Assembly (NCBI GenBank): GCA_965204925.1
Contig: OZ242021.1
Span: 2,170,001 to 2,234,000, forward strand
Direction of reading: 5' to 3'
Length of the DNA stretch: 64,000 nucleotides
Origin: G963663315 sp965204925
GTDB lineage: Bacteria; Pseudomonadota; Gammaproteobacteria; Arenicellales; Poriferihabitantaceae
In this document: one piece after another, positions 1 through 8,987 of the stretch
Numbering within the stretch: the first letter of the stretch is position 1
Layout: each line of letters starts with the position of its first letter
Translations under genes and position numbers: made by a program
Notes under the pieces: generated by a model
Databases searched by the model: none
Told to the model about the DNA's origin: nothing
What the model saw: only the letters and a program-made list of their open reading frames with translations

Positions 1-618
1 CATGACCCGGAAGGACAGGGTGGCGGAAAACAGCATGTTCAAGCGATTTTCCGGTTTCGGCATGCGTCGCAGCAGAAATCGAATATCCTTGATAAACCCG
101 AGATCGAACATGCGGTCCGCTTCGTCGAGGACGGCTACCTGGACTGATTTCAGGCTGAACAGATCCTGCCTGTAGAAATCGATCAGTCGACCCGGTGTAC
201 CTATCAGGATATCGACATCTTTGGCGAGAATCTGTTTTTGTTCTTCGTACCCGGTTCCTCCATAAATCAGCCCAAGCGTCAGTCCGGTATGCCGTACCAG
301 TGTTTTCGCGTCATTGTATATCTGGATAGCGAGTTCTCTTGTGGGCGCCAGTATCAGCGCGCGAATCGCTCCGATCTGTCTGTTCTCCGCTATGGGGGTG
401 ACCAGAAGGTGGTTGCAACAGGCTAGCAGGAAAGCAATGGTTTTTCCCGTGCCGGTCTGGGCCTGACCTGCGACATCGCGCCCTTCGAGGGCAACCGGCA
501 AGGCGCTGGCCTGTATCGGCGTACAGAATGAAAATCCGGCATCGGCGACCCCTTTTTTGAGACGCTCATCCAGATTGAAATGATCAAATTCCTGATCGGT
601 AAGATGTTTTTCGGTCAT
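1..618 (-). CDS. rhlB: ATP-dependent RNA helicase RhlB, C-terminal part outside window
   Basis: A DEAD-box RNA helicase; in Escherichia coli RhlB unwinds structured RNA within the degradosome. The frame is open from the ATG at 618 to the window edge, giving 206 codons, about half the usual 420 or so. Visible are the Q-motif region (FCTPIQ), Walker A AQTGTGKT, the DEAD box (VLDEADR) and motif III SAT just before the cut. It diverges from trxA with 122 bp between the starts, the same arrangement as in E. coli, which supports RhlB over other DEAD-box paralogues. No strong ribosome binding site is seen; a weak GAG lies 6-8 bases upstream. The helicase C domain is not in the window. Confidence 0.93.
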   Translation of the reverse strand, partial: MTEKHLTDQEFDHFNLDERLKKGVADAGFSFCTPIQASALPVALEGRDVAGQAQTGTGKTIAFLLACCNHLLVTPIAENRQIGAIRALILAPTRELAIQIYNDAKTLVRHTGLTLGLIYGGTGYEEQKQILAKDVDILIGTPGRLIDFYRQDLFSLKSVQVAVLDEADRMFDLGFIKDIRFLLRRMPKPENRLNMLFSATLSFRVM

Positions 619-740
619 GTTCTCGAATATTATGGAGATATTTATGGAGCCGGCGCTGAAATTTACTTTGGTCGGGGTCTTGATTAACCGCCGGTTTCAC
701 CGCATATTCGACAATCCGAATAATCTGCAAATAAATACCT

Positions 741-1070
741 ATGTCTAAAAATATTGTACATGTGAGCGATGAATCATTTGAACAGGAAGTTCTCAATGCC
801 AGTGAGCCGGTCCTGATCGACTATTGGGCGGAGTGGTGCGGGCCGTGTAAAATGATTGCTCCGATTATCGACGAGCTCGCAGAAGAGTACGGCGAAAAAA
901 TCAAGATTGCCAAATTCAACATTGATGAAAACCCGCAGACCCCGCCCCGTTACGGGATTCGCGGAATCCCTACGCTGATGCTGTTCAAGAACGGCAACGT
1001 TGAGGCAACCAGGGTGGGAGCAGTCTCAAAATCCCAACTCGCGGCATTTATCGACAGCCATCTCGGGTAA
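741..1070 (+). CDS. trxA: Thioredoxin 1
   Basis: A small cytoplasmic disulfide reductase, 109 residues, the normal length. The active site WCGPC lies near residues 31-35 after YWAEW, and the conserved cis-proline loop GIRGIPT near residues 73-79. The motif usually written NPGTAPKYGIR reads NPQTPPRYGIR, a mild deviation. It is divergent to rhlB as in enterics. In E. coli rho follows trxA; here rho is absent and an IS-bounded accessory island begins 57 bp after the stop codon, so the conserved neighbourhood ends at trxA. Confidence 0.97.
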   Translation: MSKNIVHVSDESFEQEVLNASEPVLIDYWAEWCGPCKMIAPIIDELAEEYGEKIKIAKFNIDENPQTPPRYGIRGIPTLMLFKNGNVEATRVGAVSKSQLAAFIDSHLG

Positions 1071-1117
1071 TCCCGGGGGATTATAGCACCTGCCGAGGGT
1101 TTGACGGAGCGGAAATG

Positions 1118-1126
1118 ATGTTCAGT
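1118..1126. repeat. 9-bp target site duplication, left copy
   Basis: The bases ATGTTCAGT directly precede an IS4-type left end (CAGCAATTCCCGC from 1127). The same nine bases directly follow an IS4-type right end at 12815-12823. A 9-bp duplication is usual for several IS4-family branches and equals the length flanking the intact copy at 8988-10601. Confidence 0.85.
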
Positions 1127-1230
1127 CAGCAATTCCCGCCAAGGACATCCCTCGGTGGATTCGGCGTGATTTCCGGATGCAAACGCAGGCGTCGGGAGTA
1201 TGCGGACAAGGCCACCTCTCCGGCGGGAGT
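1127..1230. repeat. IS4-type left end, partial
   Basis: About 104 bp matching the left (transposase 3'-side) end of the intact element at 8988. It begins CAGCAATTCCCGC and runs through the GGATGCAAACGCAGGCG core before stopping at GGCGGG. The same end occurs at 34843 and, inverted, at 40132 and 59491. It is cut where the IS481-like element begins. Confidence 0.85.
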
Positions 1231-1234
1231 CTTT

Positions 1235-2725
1235 TCCAATCGAGAAGTGAGCCTGAAGAGAGAGCATTTACTGGTCTTTATTCAAACGCTTTTCCAGGCT
1301 TGGTACCGGAGGACTGATCTGCTGTTGAAGCTCCTTGGGGCCTCTCCCGCCAGATGCCCCGTATTTGGGGGGCGCGAGTCGCGAACAATCTTTTCACGGC
1401 GCCATGTCATAGCCAGGTCGATGCGCCTTCAGGTGGCGTGATTTCGGGTAGTGTTGAACAGTTTCCTCCGGGCCTGGTTGACCCGAAGAGCCGCCTCATT
1501 ATCGCTGATCTCCCTTGAGATTGCATCCAGCCGCTTGAGGGTAATACCCGGCTTGAGGTAGTGCTCTGCGTCCGGGAGGGATCGGAGCTTCTCGTGGGGG
1601 GGCATGACGAGTCCGTAGGGGTAGCGCTTTTTGCGCTTGCCCTTGTTGTCGACCCGCTCCTTGGCGAACAGGCAGGGCCGATGGTAGTTCAGGCAGGGTG
1701 TGAGCGCCCCGAGCAGGAACTCGTTCACCGCCCCCGCGAAGCGCTGGGAGATGTGCTCGTAGCCCAACTGCTTGCGGATGACAGAACCGTTCTTGCCCTC
1801 CACCAAGGCATTGTCGTTGCTCTTGCCGGGACGGCTCCGGGTCTGCTCGATGTGGAGCTTCTCCAGCAGTCTGGCCACCCGTTGGTTGATGTACTCGGAG
1901 CCGTTGTCGGAATGGAACCCGAGGACCTCGAAGGGGAAGGCCTCAAGGAGTTGCTCCAGCGCCGGCAGCAGGTAGCTCTCGGAGATTTTCTCCACGCTGA
2001 CGGCCACTTGCCACTGGGTCACTTCGTCCACTGCATTGATGTGATACACCCCCTTGATCCCGTCCAGGTCTCCCTGGTGCACCGTGTCGATGCGCAGGCA
2101 GCCTGGCCGACCCTCTGCCCGGGGCTTGCGCCGCTCGCCGATTCGCACCCGCTTCGGCCGGGTCTTCTCGAAGCGTCGTCTGCGCCCCCGGTAGCAACGG
2201 GTCTTGCGCAGGTTGTACAGGCGCCCGTTGGAGATCGTCGCCAGACGCTCATAGGCGGCATCCCCGTCCAGCGCCCAGGCACGCTCGCAGAGCTTCCGCG
2301 TCGCGGGCCCGGACAGATTCCCGTGCAGGGTGTCCATCTTCGCCAGGGCGATCACGTCCGCCTCGGTGTAGCGCCTGGGGAACGGTCTGACCGGCTTCCC
2401 GCGGCGGTCCCGAATCCCACCAGTGTCCCGGTACTGCCGGATCAGTCGGGTCACCTGAGCCCGGGACAGCCCCGTGACCTTCTGCAGGTACGCCCTGACC
2501 GTCCCCCGGTCCGCCCTGCCGAGGGAGGGGTAGCGGAGTGTTCGCAGGCGGCCTTGGACCCGTTCATAGGCCGCCTGTCGGGACTGGGGTTCAAAGTCGA
2601 AAGTGGTGGCGCCGTTCAGGAATGAACGGATCTCTTCCACCGTCTGTGGTCGTTTGTTGTGCAATTTCAAGATCATTCTCCAATGATCCCAAAATCGCCA
2701 CCTTCAGACTCATTTCTCATTGGAC
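1235..2725 (-). mobile_element. IS481-like insertion sequence
   Basis: An element of about 1.5 kb around the transposase at 1429-2676. Imperfect terminal inverted repeats are visible: TCCAATCGAGAAGTGAGCCT from 1235, and on the opposite strand TCCAATGAGAAATGAGTCT ending near 2724, both followed by GAAG. No clear target duplication is seen. A 52-bp piece of its transposase gene recurs at 3541-3592, so a second copy once stood beside it. Confidence 0.7.
1429..2676 (-). CDS. Integrase-core (DDE) transposase, IS481-like
   Basis: A 415-residue transposase with an N-terminal helix-turn-helix region (residues about 50-110, including TGLSRAQVTRLIRQYRD) and a central rve integrase core. The catalytic triad is visible as D in RIDTVH, D in HSDNGSEY and E in NALVEGKNG. 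Length and triad order fit the IS481/IS3 superfamily; IS481-like is the best guess and the exact group is uncertain. The frame is intact, so the protein may be functional. A long plus-strand open frame across the same region is only its shadow. Confidence 0.85.
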   Translation of the reverse strand: MILKLHNKRPQTVEEIRSFLNGATTFDFEPQSRQAAYERVQGRLRTLRYPSLGRADRGTVRAYLQKVTGLSRAQVTRLIRQYRDTGGIRDRRGKPVRPFPRRYTEADVIALAKMDTLHGNLSGPATRKLCERAWALDGDAAYERLATISNGRLYNLRKTRCYRGRRRRFEKTRPKRVRIGERRKPRAEGRPGCLRIDTVHQGDLDGIKGVYHINAVDEVTQWQVAVSVEKISESYLLPALEQLLEAFPFEVLGFHSDNGSEYINQRVARLLEKLHIEQTRSRPGKSNDNALVEGKNGSVIRKQLGYEHISQRFAGAVNEFLLGALTPCLNYHRPCLFAKERVDNKGKRKKRYPYGLVMPPHEKLRSLPDAEHYLKPGITLKRLDAISREISDNEAALRVNQARRKLFNTTRNHAT

Positions 2726-2729
2726 AAAT

Positions 2730-3503
2730 CTCGGGTCGCGCAAGAACGATTGCGAACGCAATGCCGCCAGGCGGCTGTTGCGGGACGCGCGGCGGGAGCA
2801 TCGGCGCCTGAAGTTGCTGGTGGTGGAGGACGCGCTGGCCTCGAACGGCCCGCACATCCGGCTACTGGGGGAACTGGATATGCGATATGTGCCAGGGGTG
2901 AAGCCGGGAGATCATGGAGAATTGTTCCGTTGGGTCGATGCCACCGTAGCGACCCGCACCGTGGAGATGGAGAAGGACGGCGTTCGATTTTGCTTCCGGT
3001 TCCTGAACGGCGTGCCGTTGAATGACGCGAATTTCGATTTGGAGGTGAACTTCCTGGAATGCCAGGAGACCCGCGCGGACGGTCGGATACTGCATTTCTC
3101 CTGGGTCACGGACCTGGAAGTCACGGAATCCAACGCATACGAACTGATGCGGGCGGGACGTGCTCGCTGGCGCATCGAGAATGAAACATTCAATACCCTG
3201 AAGAACCAAGGCTACGGCTTTGAACACAATTTCGGTCACGGCCGGCAACATCTGGCGACGGTGTTCGCCCACCTGATGATGTTCGCCCACCTGATGATGT
3301 TGGCGTTCCTCATGGATCAGGTGCAGCAACGGCGCTGTTCGCTGTTCCGCGCTGCCCGGGCCAAGGCGGGTAGTTTACCCCGCCTGTGGAGAAAGTTGCG
3401 CGGGCTGTTCTCGGGATTCCACGTTGCGGACTGGGAGACGCTGTACCGGGGTATCGCGTTCGGACACCACAAGCCCGATCCGGTTCCCTTCGACACATCC
3501 TGA
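2730..3503 (+). pseudogene. IS4-family transposase, 5'-truncated remnant
   Basis: The protein from SRKNDCERNAARR to PFDTS matches the second half of the intact transposase at 9161-10471 almost residue for residue. The first 190 or so codons are missing, cut where the IS481-like element ends. The second catalytic Asp (VVEDAL) and the C-terminal Glu region (RWRIENETF) remain, but the first Asp is lost. An 18-bp tandem duplication near 3273-3308 gives FAHLMMFAHLMM in place of FAHLMM. Downstream bases to about 3535 still resemble the element's subterminal sequence. Confidence 0.9.
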
Positions 3504-3540
3504 TCCAGAAGCCGTGACCGAGTGTGTGAAAGGCCGGCTG

Positions 3541-3592
3541 TGTCCCGGTACTGCCGGGTCACCTAGGCCCGGGACAGCCCCGTGACCTTCTG
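3541..3592 (+). repeat. 52-bp fragment of the IS481-like transposase gene
   Basis: Matches 2424-2484 with a 9-bp gap (ATCAGTCGG missing). It sits between the IS4 remnant and the IS5 remnant and marks an old recombination junction. Confidence 0.8.
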
Positions 3593-3593
3593 A

Positions 3594-4315
3594 TGGTCCC
3601 TGCTGGAGCCTCATCTGCCCGGTCGAAGAGGCCAATGGGGAGGGGTCGCCGAGGACAATCGGCGTTTCCTCAATGCAGTGTTCCGGATTCTTCGTACCGG
3701 GGCGCCGTGGCGGGACCTGCCACCGGATTACGGCGACTGGAAGAACACCCATCGGCGCTTCTGCCGTTGGCGGGACAAGGGGATTTGGGAGGGGTTGTTG
3801 GAACGGGTCATGGAAGAACCGGATTACGAATGGCTGATGATAGATGCGAGTTATGTCAAGGCGCCTCCTCATGGGACTGGAGCGCGGGGCGGAAATCAGG
3901 CGATGGATCGCACAAAAGGGGGCTCAACACGAAACTGCATCTGGCCGTGGATGCGCATGGTATGCCGGTCCGAGCCGTTGTTACGGAAGGTACCGCCGCT
4001 GATTGTCGCCAGGCTGACCTCTTGATCAAGGGGATTGATGCGGGCGCTCTGTTGGCGGATCGGGCTTACGACACCGATGCCATTGTGGCGTACTGCGCCG
4101 AGCGGGGGATGGAGCCGGTGATTCCGTCGAAGCGCAATCGTCGGGAGCTGCGGCAGCATGACCGGTATCTCTACCGTCTGCGGCATCTGGTGGAGAATGC
4201 TTTTCTGCATCTCAAGCGCTGGCGGGGCATCGCCACCCGTTATACCAGGAATGCCAACTCCTTCCTCGCCGCGATTCATATCCGATGCCTCGCTCTGTGG
4301 ACTGCCATCTTGTGA
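3594..4315 (+). pseudogene. IS5-family (IS427-group) transposase, N-terminally truncated
   Basis: The first frame reads LLEPHLPGR from about 3600, then EDNRRFLNAVFRILRTG and DYEWLMIDASYVKA. The protein continues in the -1 frame from about 3912 with GLNTKLHLAVDAHGMP, LLADRAYDTDAI and HLKRWRGIATRY. A frame change is normal for the IS427 group, which makes one transposase from two overlapping frames by -1 slippage. The A-rich stretch followed by G's at 3914-3922 is a plausible slip site. The N-terminus is missing: an in-frame TGA at 3591-3593 lies at the junction with the IS481 fragment. The right end of the element is near 4330. Confidence 0.85.
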
Positions 4316-4536
4316 CGACAGTATCTAGCTTTTGCTCGTAGCATATTTCCAATAGCCATTCGCCACATACCCGGGTTCGGGTAATCACTTTGATGCGTTA
4401 GGCCGTTTTCTTTCGCGATAGCTTTCAGCCGGTCAATGGACACTTTCCCGTCCTGATTAGTGCCATATTTGGTCAATTGCTCATTAATCCAATCGCCCTC
4501 ACTCCTGAAGGTCTCGACTTTGATTACGCCACTCAT
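4276..4536 (-). CDS. Hypothetical protein, 3' end replaced by IS5 end
   Basis: The ATG at 4536 follows AGGAGA with six bases between, a good ribosome binding site, so this start is preferred to the longer upstream frame. The native part reads MSGVIKVETFRSEGDW onward to NPGMWRMAIGNMLRAKAR, about 70 residues with no membrane segment or signal peptide. The last 15 or so codons (from 4330 leftward) run through the IS5 right end, so the original C-terminus is lost. The family is not recognised. Confidence 0.55.
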   Translation of the reverse strand: MSGVIKVETFRSEGDWINEQLTKYGTNQDGKVSIDRLKAIAKENGLTHQSDYPNPGMWRMAIGNMLRAKARYCRHKMAVHRARHRI

Positions 4537-4660
4537 GACGTTCTCCTGTAGTTGCAGTGTGCCCAGATTCGGGAGTGGCGCAATGGGCCACAAAGCCTGA
4601 GCGACACGTTTGCTTGTTGTAGCGTCCGGGTCGCTATTGATTCGGAAGCTTTTCGAAATA

Positions 4661-4705
4661 GCGCGACCGGGAACAGGTTCAGTATCCGGCAAACGTACTT
4701 GAACT
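4661..4705 (+). repeat. 45-bp direct repeat, copy A
   Basis: Begins GCGCGACCGGGA and ends CTTGAACT; 40 of 45 positions match copy B at 5506-5550. The two copies bracket the Sel1-repeat gene. Confidence 0.8.
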
Positions 4706-4746
4706 CGACACGAAACCCCCGTTCCCGCAATCAACATTCACTGCCG

Positions 4747-5289
4747 TTATTCCCCGGCGTTGGTGACATAAGCCTCCCAGTACTCGCGTGACAATTTCTG
4801 CGCTTCGGCAATCTGTGCCGGTGTCATAAGTGTGGCAAGAATTTCCTTATTATTTTGTGCACCATCATGGCCTTGTGCAGCCGCAATGCTCCACCAGGCA
4901 TAGGCTTGCACGTAATCTTCGGGAACTCCTTCGCCCTTCCCATACTTCAACCCGAGATTGTACTGCGCCGAAGCATCTCCCTGTTCGGCAGCCTTGCGAT
5001 ACCAGTACACAGCCTTAGCATCATCTTCGGGAACCCCTTCGCCGTTGGCATACATCACCCCGAGATTGAACTGCGCCAAAGCATCTCCGTGTTCAGCAGC
5101 CTTGCGATACCAGTACACAGCCTTAGCATCATCTTCGGGAACCCCTTCGCCCTTCACATACATCACCCCGAGATTGAACTGCGCCAAAGCATCCCCCTGT
5201 TCAGCAGCCCTTTTCAAAGCCTCCAAATCATCTGCGGCATGTACGGAACATGTAAATAACAGCAGACAAATTAGCAGGGACCTGAACAT
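4747..5289 (-). CDS. Secreted Sel1-repeat protein
   Basis: A 180-residue protein with a signal peptide (MFRSLLICLLLFTCSVHA, cleavage after HA) and three Sel1-like repeats of 36 residues, each built on GDALAQFNLGVMY, GEGVPEDDAKAVYWY and RKAAE. A fourth, diverged repeat (AYAWWSIAAAQGH) follows. At DNA level the first repeats are nearly identical over a 108-bp period. Sel1 repeats form alpha-solenoid scaffolds for protein contacts, here presumably in the periplasm. A GTG at 5307 would add six residues, but that stretch carries a TATAAT-like sequence, so the ATG at 5289 is preferred. No clear ribosome binding site. Confidence 0.85.
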   Translation of the reverse strand: MFRSLLICLLLFTCSVHAADDLEALKRAAEQGDALAQFNLGVMYVKGEGVPEDDAKAVYWYRKAAEHGDALAQFNLGVMYANGEGVPEDDAKAVYWYRKAAEQGDASAQYNLGLKYGKGEGVPEDYVQAYAWWSIAAAQGHDGAQNNKEILATLMTPAQIAEAQKLSREYWEAYVTNAGE

Positions 5290-5505
5290 GACCGAATTAT
5301 ATACCACCCATAGGGCGTAGCGCAGTCATTCAAACCTGTAGCGCGACAACCAAGATGAGAAAGCGCAGATTGATGCCTTTGTGAGAGGGTATGTAGTCTG
5401 ATTGTACGAGATGGCGGTAATCGGGTTGACCGTTCTGCCGTCCGCTCTGCCCGTCGCTTAATATCGGTACGGTATTCCGCTTGTCTGGTATTCACACGTC
5501 CCCCA

Positions 5506-5550
5506 GCGCGACCGGGAGCAGCTTCAGTATCTGGCAAGCGTGCTTGAACT
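5506..5550 (+). repeat. 45-bp direct repeat, copy B
   Basis: Second copy of the repeat at 4661-4705. Its last two bases overlap the left terminal repeat of the ISNCY-like element, so that element inserted at the edge of this repeat. Confidence 0.8.
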
Positions 5551-6420
5551 GTCAAACCAAAGTTGTAATGTCCCCTTTTCTGCAAAGTAGAGATGTCCCC
5601 TTTTTTGATTGGGAGGGGCAGTTATGTTGGGCACGGGGGTGTTGTTGAGCATGCGGGAGTCGGGTCGTATTGGAGTGATTGAGGAAGTGGTGGAGAAGCG
5701 GTTGAAGCAGCGTGAGGCGGCGTTGCGACTCGTACGGGCGCTGCGCACGCTGGACATTGAGTCGATTCACGCCAACAGCCCCCAGGCGAAGGGACGGGTA
5801 GAGCGCGCCAACCGCACGCTGCAAGACCGCTTGGTGAAAGAGATGCGACTGCGTGGCATCGGTAGCCTGGAAGCGGGCAATGCCTGCCTGCCCGCGTTTA
5901 TGGCGGATTACAACCGGCGTTTTGCTGTGGCGCCACGCAACCCTAACGGATGCGCGCCGGGCGGTGTGGCACAACGACCGGGAATTGGATTTGATTCTGT
6001 GCGAGCAGCACGTCCGCAAGGTGACCCGACACCTGGCGGTCCACTTCAACGGGAACACGTACCAGATCATGGGTCAAGGAAAGGGCTACCGGCTACGCGG
6101 TACAACGGTGACCGTGTGCAAGGACTATGATGGCCGGGTGACCGTGTTACAGGGCGGTCGCGAGTTGTCGGTCCGGCTGCTTGTCGAGGGAGAGGCTCCC
6201 CTTGCGGTCGAGGAGGGCAAGAGCGTCCGGTTCAGGGTGGATCAGGCGAAAGCGCGACAGCAGTCTCGGCCAGTTTGGAAGCCGCCACCGGACCACCCTT
6301 GGCGGCGTGCATTCAAGACCCGTGGACATGCAGTCGTCCGATAACGGGGGTCTTGCACTTCGGTCGCTTCGCTCCCTCCGTGCAAGACCAAAAGGGGACA
6401 TTTCTACTTTGGTTTGACAG
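5549..6420 (+). mobile_element. ISNCY-like element, internally deleted
   Basis: An 872-bp element with 31-bp terminal inverted repeats at 5549-5579 and 6390-6420, 29 of 31 positions matching (CTGTCAAACCAAAGT then AATGTCCCCTTTT). A second TGTCCCCTTTT copy lies just inside the left end at 5595-5606. No direct duplication of flanking bases is seen. The transposase inside is broken. Confidence 0.85.
5624..6344 (+). pseudogene. ISNCY-type integrase-core transposase, deleted and frameshifted
   Basis: The start ATG follows GGGAGGGG, a strong ribosome binding site. The N-terminal helix-turn-helix piece (GVIEEVVEKRLKQREAALRL) is joined directly to the end of the catalytic core (RALRTLDIESIHANSPQAKGRVERANRTLQ), so most of the core is deleted. 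The frame then changes near 5930-5950: MADYNRRFAVAPRNP is followed, in the frame +1, by DARRAVWHNDRELDLILC and HFNGNTYQIMGQGKGYRLRG, the usual C-terminal domain. It cannot be catalytic, but the intact termini could be moved by a transposase acting in trans. Confidence 0.85.
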
Positions 6421-6623
6421 GACAAATCTATATGTCGCCACTAAAGTCAAACCATGTTAAGCTTTATCAAATTCTTTACGGAAACCGTACACGCCCAGGA
6501 GGTTTAACGGCTAACTGTTCTTTTCGACAAGAAAGACGGCGGTCAATGCCGGAATATCCAAGGTGACTTTGCTGATATGGCTACGGAGAGTGAACGTAAG
6601 GAACCGAGACACGATCACTGAGG

Positions 6624-7943
6624 ATGGTGGGTTTTGTCGAAGGTCGAAGTAGAAGGGTCTCAAGTGTGTACGCAAAAGACGAACTGATCAAAACTCTACC
6701 GAAGAGAACGCGATGCGGGAGACGGAGAAAACCAAGATTCCTGGCGGTCGACTTTTACAGTGGGGCGGGAGGAACCACGCGGGGGTTGATCGATGCTGGC
6801 GGCTTCGTTATCGCAGGACTGGATAAGCAGGAGTCGTGCAGAAGGACTTATGTCGCGAACAACGGTAACGAGTGCGGGGATCGCTCGTATCCGGAGTTCC
6901 TTGCGCTAGACCTGTTTCCGGCAACGAAGGAGCATCCGGTGGGACAGCGAGCAGAAGCCGTGGCGATGCTCGACGGGCCAATTGAGAAATGGCGGTCGGC
7001 TTATCCCGAAGTGCCATTGTTATTTGCCATTTGTGCGCCGTGCCAGCCGTTCACGAAGCTCAGCAAGGGCGAACTCAAAGCGAAGCGTGTTGTCGAGAGG
7101 TATCGTGAGAGGAGCTTGTTGGCACACACGTGCGCCTTCGTCGAGAGATACCGGCCCGACATTGTGCTGTCGGAAAACGTGGTCGGCATCGCTGACCCGA
7201 GATACGGAGGCATATGGGAGGACTTTTGCGGCCGTTTACGCGGCATGGGATACGTCGTATCGACGGTTAGCGTATGCGCTTCCGATTTTGGGATCGCACA
7301 GTATAGGAAACGTTCTATTCTCGGAGCAATTCGCGAGGGGAATGAAGGAACTGACATGGAGTTGTCACTTCCTGTCCGCGACCTTGGCGCGCGCGAGACG
7401 ACGGTGAGGGAGGCATTAGTCGGTCTCCCTCCTCTTGGTCCGGGAGAACGAGACGAAGATATCCCAAACCACGCCACGAGGAATCTCAGCGAGTTGAATA
7501 GGAAGAGAATTTCACACGCAACTCCAGGAGGGTCGAACAGCTATCTGCAGTCTACGCCGGTTGGCGACTTGTCTCTTGCATGTCACCGTCGCGTGAATGA
7601 GAAACTCAGGGTCAATTGTTTCACTGATGTTTACACTCGAATGGCATCGGACCGGCCGTCTCCTACCATTACCACGCGATGTCATAGCATAACGAACGGG
7701 CGTTTCGGACACCCTGACGTCAATCAGATACGAGGGATTTCCATGAGGGAGGCGGCTCGGCTTCAGTCGTTTCGCGACGACTACGTGTTCTACCCTGTAC
7801 ACCAAGTCGAACCGGTCGCACGGATGATCGGCAACGCGGTCCCACCGAAGCTCGCGGCGTTCTATGCGAATTGGCTCGTGGAATCGATAGCGAGACGGGC
7901 AGCTTTCGCGGCCGGAAAGGGGGGTATTTCCAATGGTGGATGA
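6624..7943 (+). CDS. DNA (cytosine-5) methyltransferase
   Basis: A Dcm-type C5 methyltransferase, 439 residues. Motifs in order: I (AVDFYSGAGGTT, about residue 40), IV with the catalytic Cys (APCQPFTKLS, about 138), VI (LSENVVG, about 183), VIII (IAQYRKRS), a target-recognition region, then IX (REAARLQSF) and X (GNAVPPKLA). All catalytic residues are present. The first 30 or so residues before motif I are unremarkable, so a start downstream of 6624 is possible. The 203 bp upstream, back to the ISNCY-like remnant, hold no gene. Its end overlaps the next gene by 11 bp, suggesting translational coupling with the GHKL ATPase. With vsr it forms a C5 restriction-modification cassette; specificity cannot be read from sequence. 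Confidence 0.95.
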   Translation: MVGFVEGRSRRVSSVYAKDELIKTLPKRTRCGRRRKPRFLAVDFYSGAGGTTRGLIDAGGFVIAGLDKQESCRRTYVANNGNECGDRSYPEFLALDLFPATKEHPVGQRAEAVAMLDGPIEKWRSAYPEVPLLFAICAPCQPFTKLSKGELKAKRVVERYRERSLLAHTCAFVERYRPDIVLSENVVGIADPRYGGIWEDFCGRLRGMGYVVSTVSVCASDFGIAQYRKRSILGAIREGNEGTDMELSLPVRDLGARETTVREALVGLPPLGPGERDEDIPNHATRNLSELNRKRISHATPGGSNSYLQSTPVGDLSLACHRRVNEKLRVNCFTDVYTRMASDRPSPTITTRCHSITNGRFGHPDVNQIRGISMREAARLQSFRDDYVFYPVHQVEPVARMIGNAVPPKLAAFYANWLVESIARRAAFAAGKGGISNGG

Positions 7944-8978
7944 AGCGGAGAAGCTTTTCCTTCGATTCCACGGTCGGATCATCGACTCGCTTGGGATCCA
8001 GATGTATCAGAGCCCGGTCGCCGCCGTTGCGGAACTGATCGCCAACGCTTGGGATGCCGATGCGACGCGCGTCAACGTAGATTTGCCGGAGAATATCAGC
8101 GGAGACCCGGCGATAGTCGTTCGGGACAACGGAATCGGAATGACATTTGCAGAGTGCCAAAACCTCTACCTTGACATTGGACGCAATCGGCGGTTGGATG
8201 AAGGGACGGACAAGACCCCCAACGGAAGGCCGGTATTAGGGCGAAAGGGAATCGGTAAATTTGCGGGTTTCGGAATTGCGAGGGTGTTGGAAATCGATAC
8301 GACCAGCGCCAAAACAGGGGAAAGGACCACCTTCTGTCTGGACCTTGAGGATCTTCGTAGCGATAGTTACGTCGGAACGAACGCGAAGGAAATAACGGTA
8401 CTCCGCCGAGAGCAGGGGAACGAGACTCGAAAGGCCCAAGCCGGCACGAGCGTGACGATGAAGAGTCTGACGGTAAGGAGGACGCCGAGCAGAACTGGAT
8501 TCCTGAATTCGATGGCGCGAAGATTCTTGATCAATCAAGTGGCTGACACATTCGAGATACTAATCAACGACGAAGAAGTCCCCGACGACAACGCCCTGAC
8601 GGGCGTGGAATTCGATTTCCCCATCGATTACAAAGACGAAGAGAAACCGTCGGGGCTGCGCGTCGATAACAAAGTAGGATACGAAACTGTTGGGAGCGAC
8701 GAAATCATCTGGCGGGTAAGATTTACGAAGGAACCGATAGGGACGGAAGAACTACGGGGAATATCGGTCTTTTGCGGCATAAAGCTGGCCCAGTCGCCGT
8801 TCTTCTTTAATCTGTCGGGAGGATTGTCCGGTCAGCACGGACAACAGTACTTGTCGGGACAGGTGCGGGCAGACTATCTGGATAGGCTGACGGCTGACGT
8901 GATCACGACGGAACGACAGCGAATTAACTGGGAACTGGCCGAGTGTAGAGAACTTGAAGCTTGGGGACAAGAAAGGGT

Positions 8979-8987
8979 TAAGTCGCT
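8979..8987. repeat. 9-bp target site duplication, left copy (inner element)
   Basis: TAAGTCGCT directly before the left terminus of the element at 8988; repeated exactly at 10602-10610. Confidence 0.95.

Noticed and set aside
1561..2625. A 354-codon plus-strand frame opposite the IS481-like transposase
   Set aside because: It is the mirror of a high-GC gene with clear DDE motifs; its own translation is low-complexity and matches no family.
4980..5230. Regularly spaced repeats that might suggest a CRISPR array
   Set aside because: The 108-bp period is in frame with 36-residue Sel1 repeats of one gene; there are no unique spacers. No CRISPR array is seen anywhere in the window.
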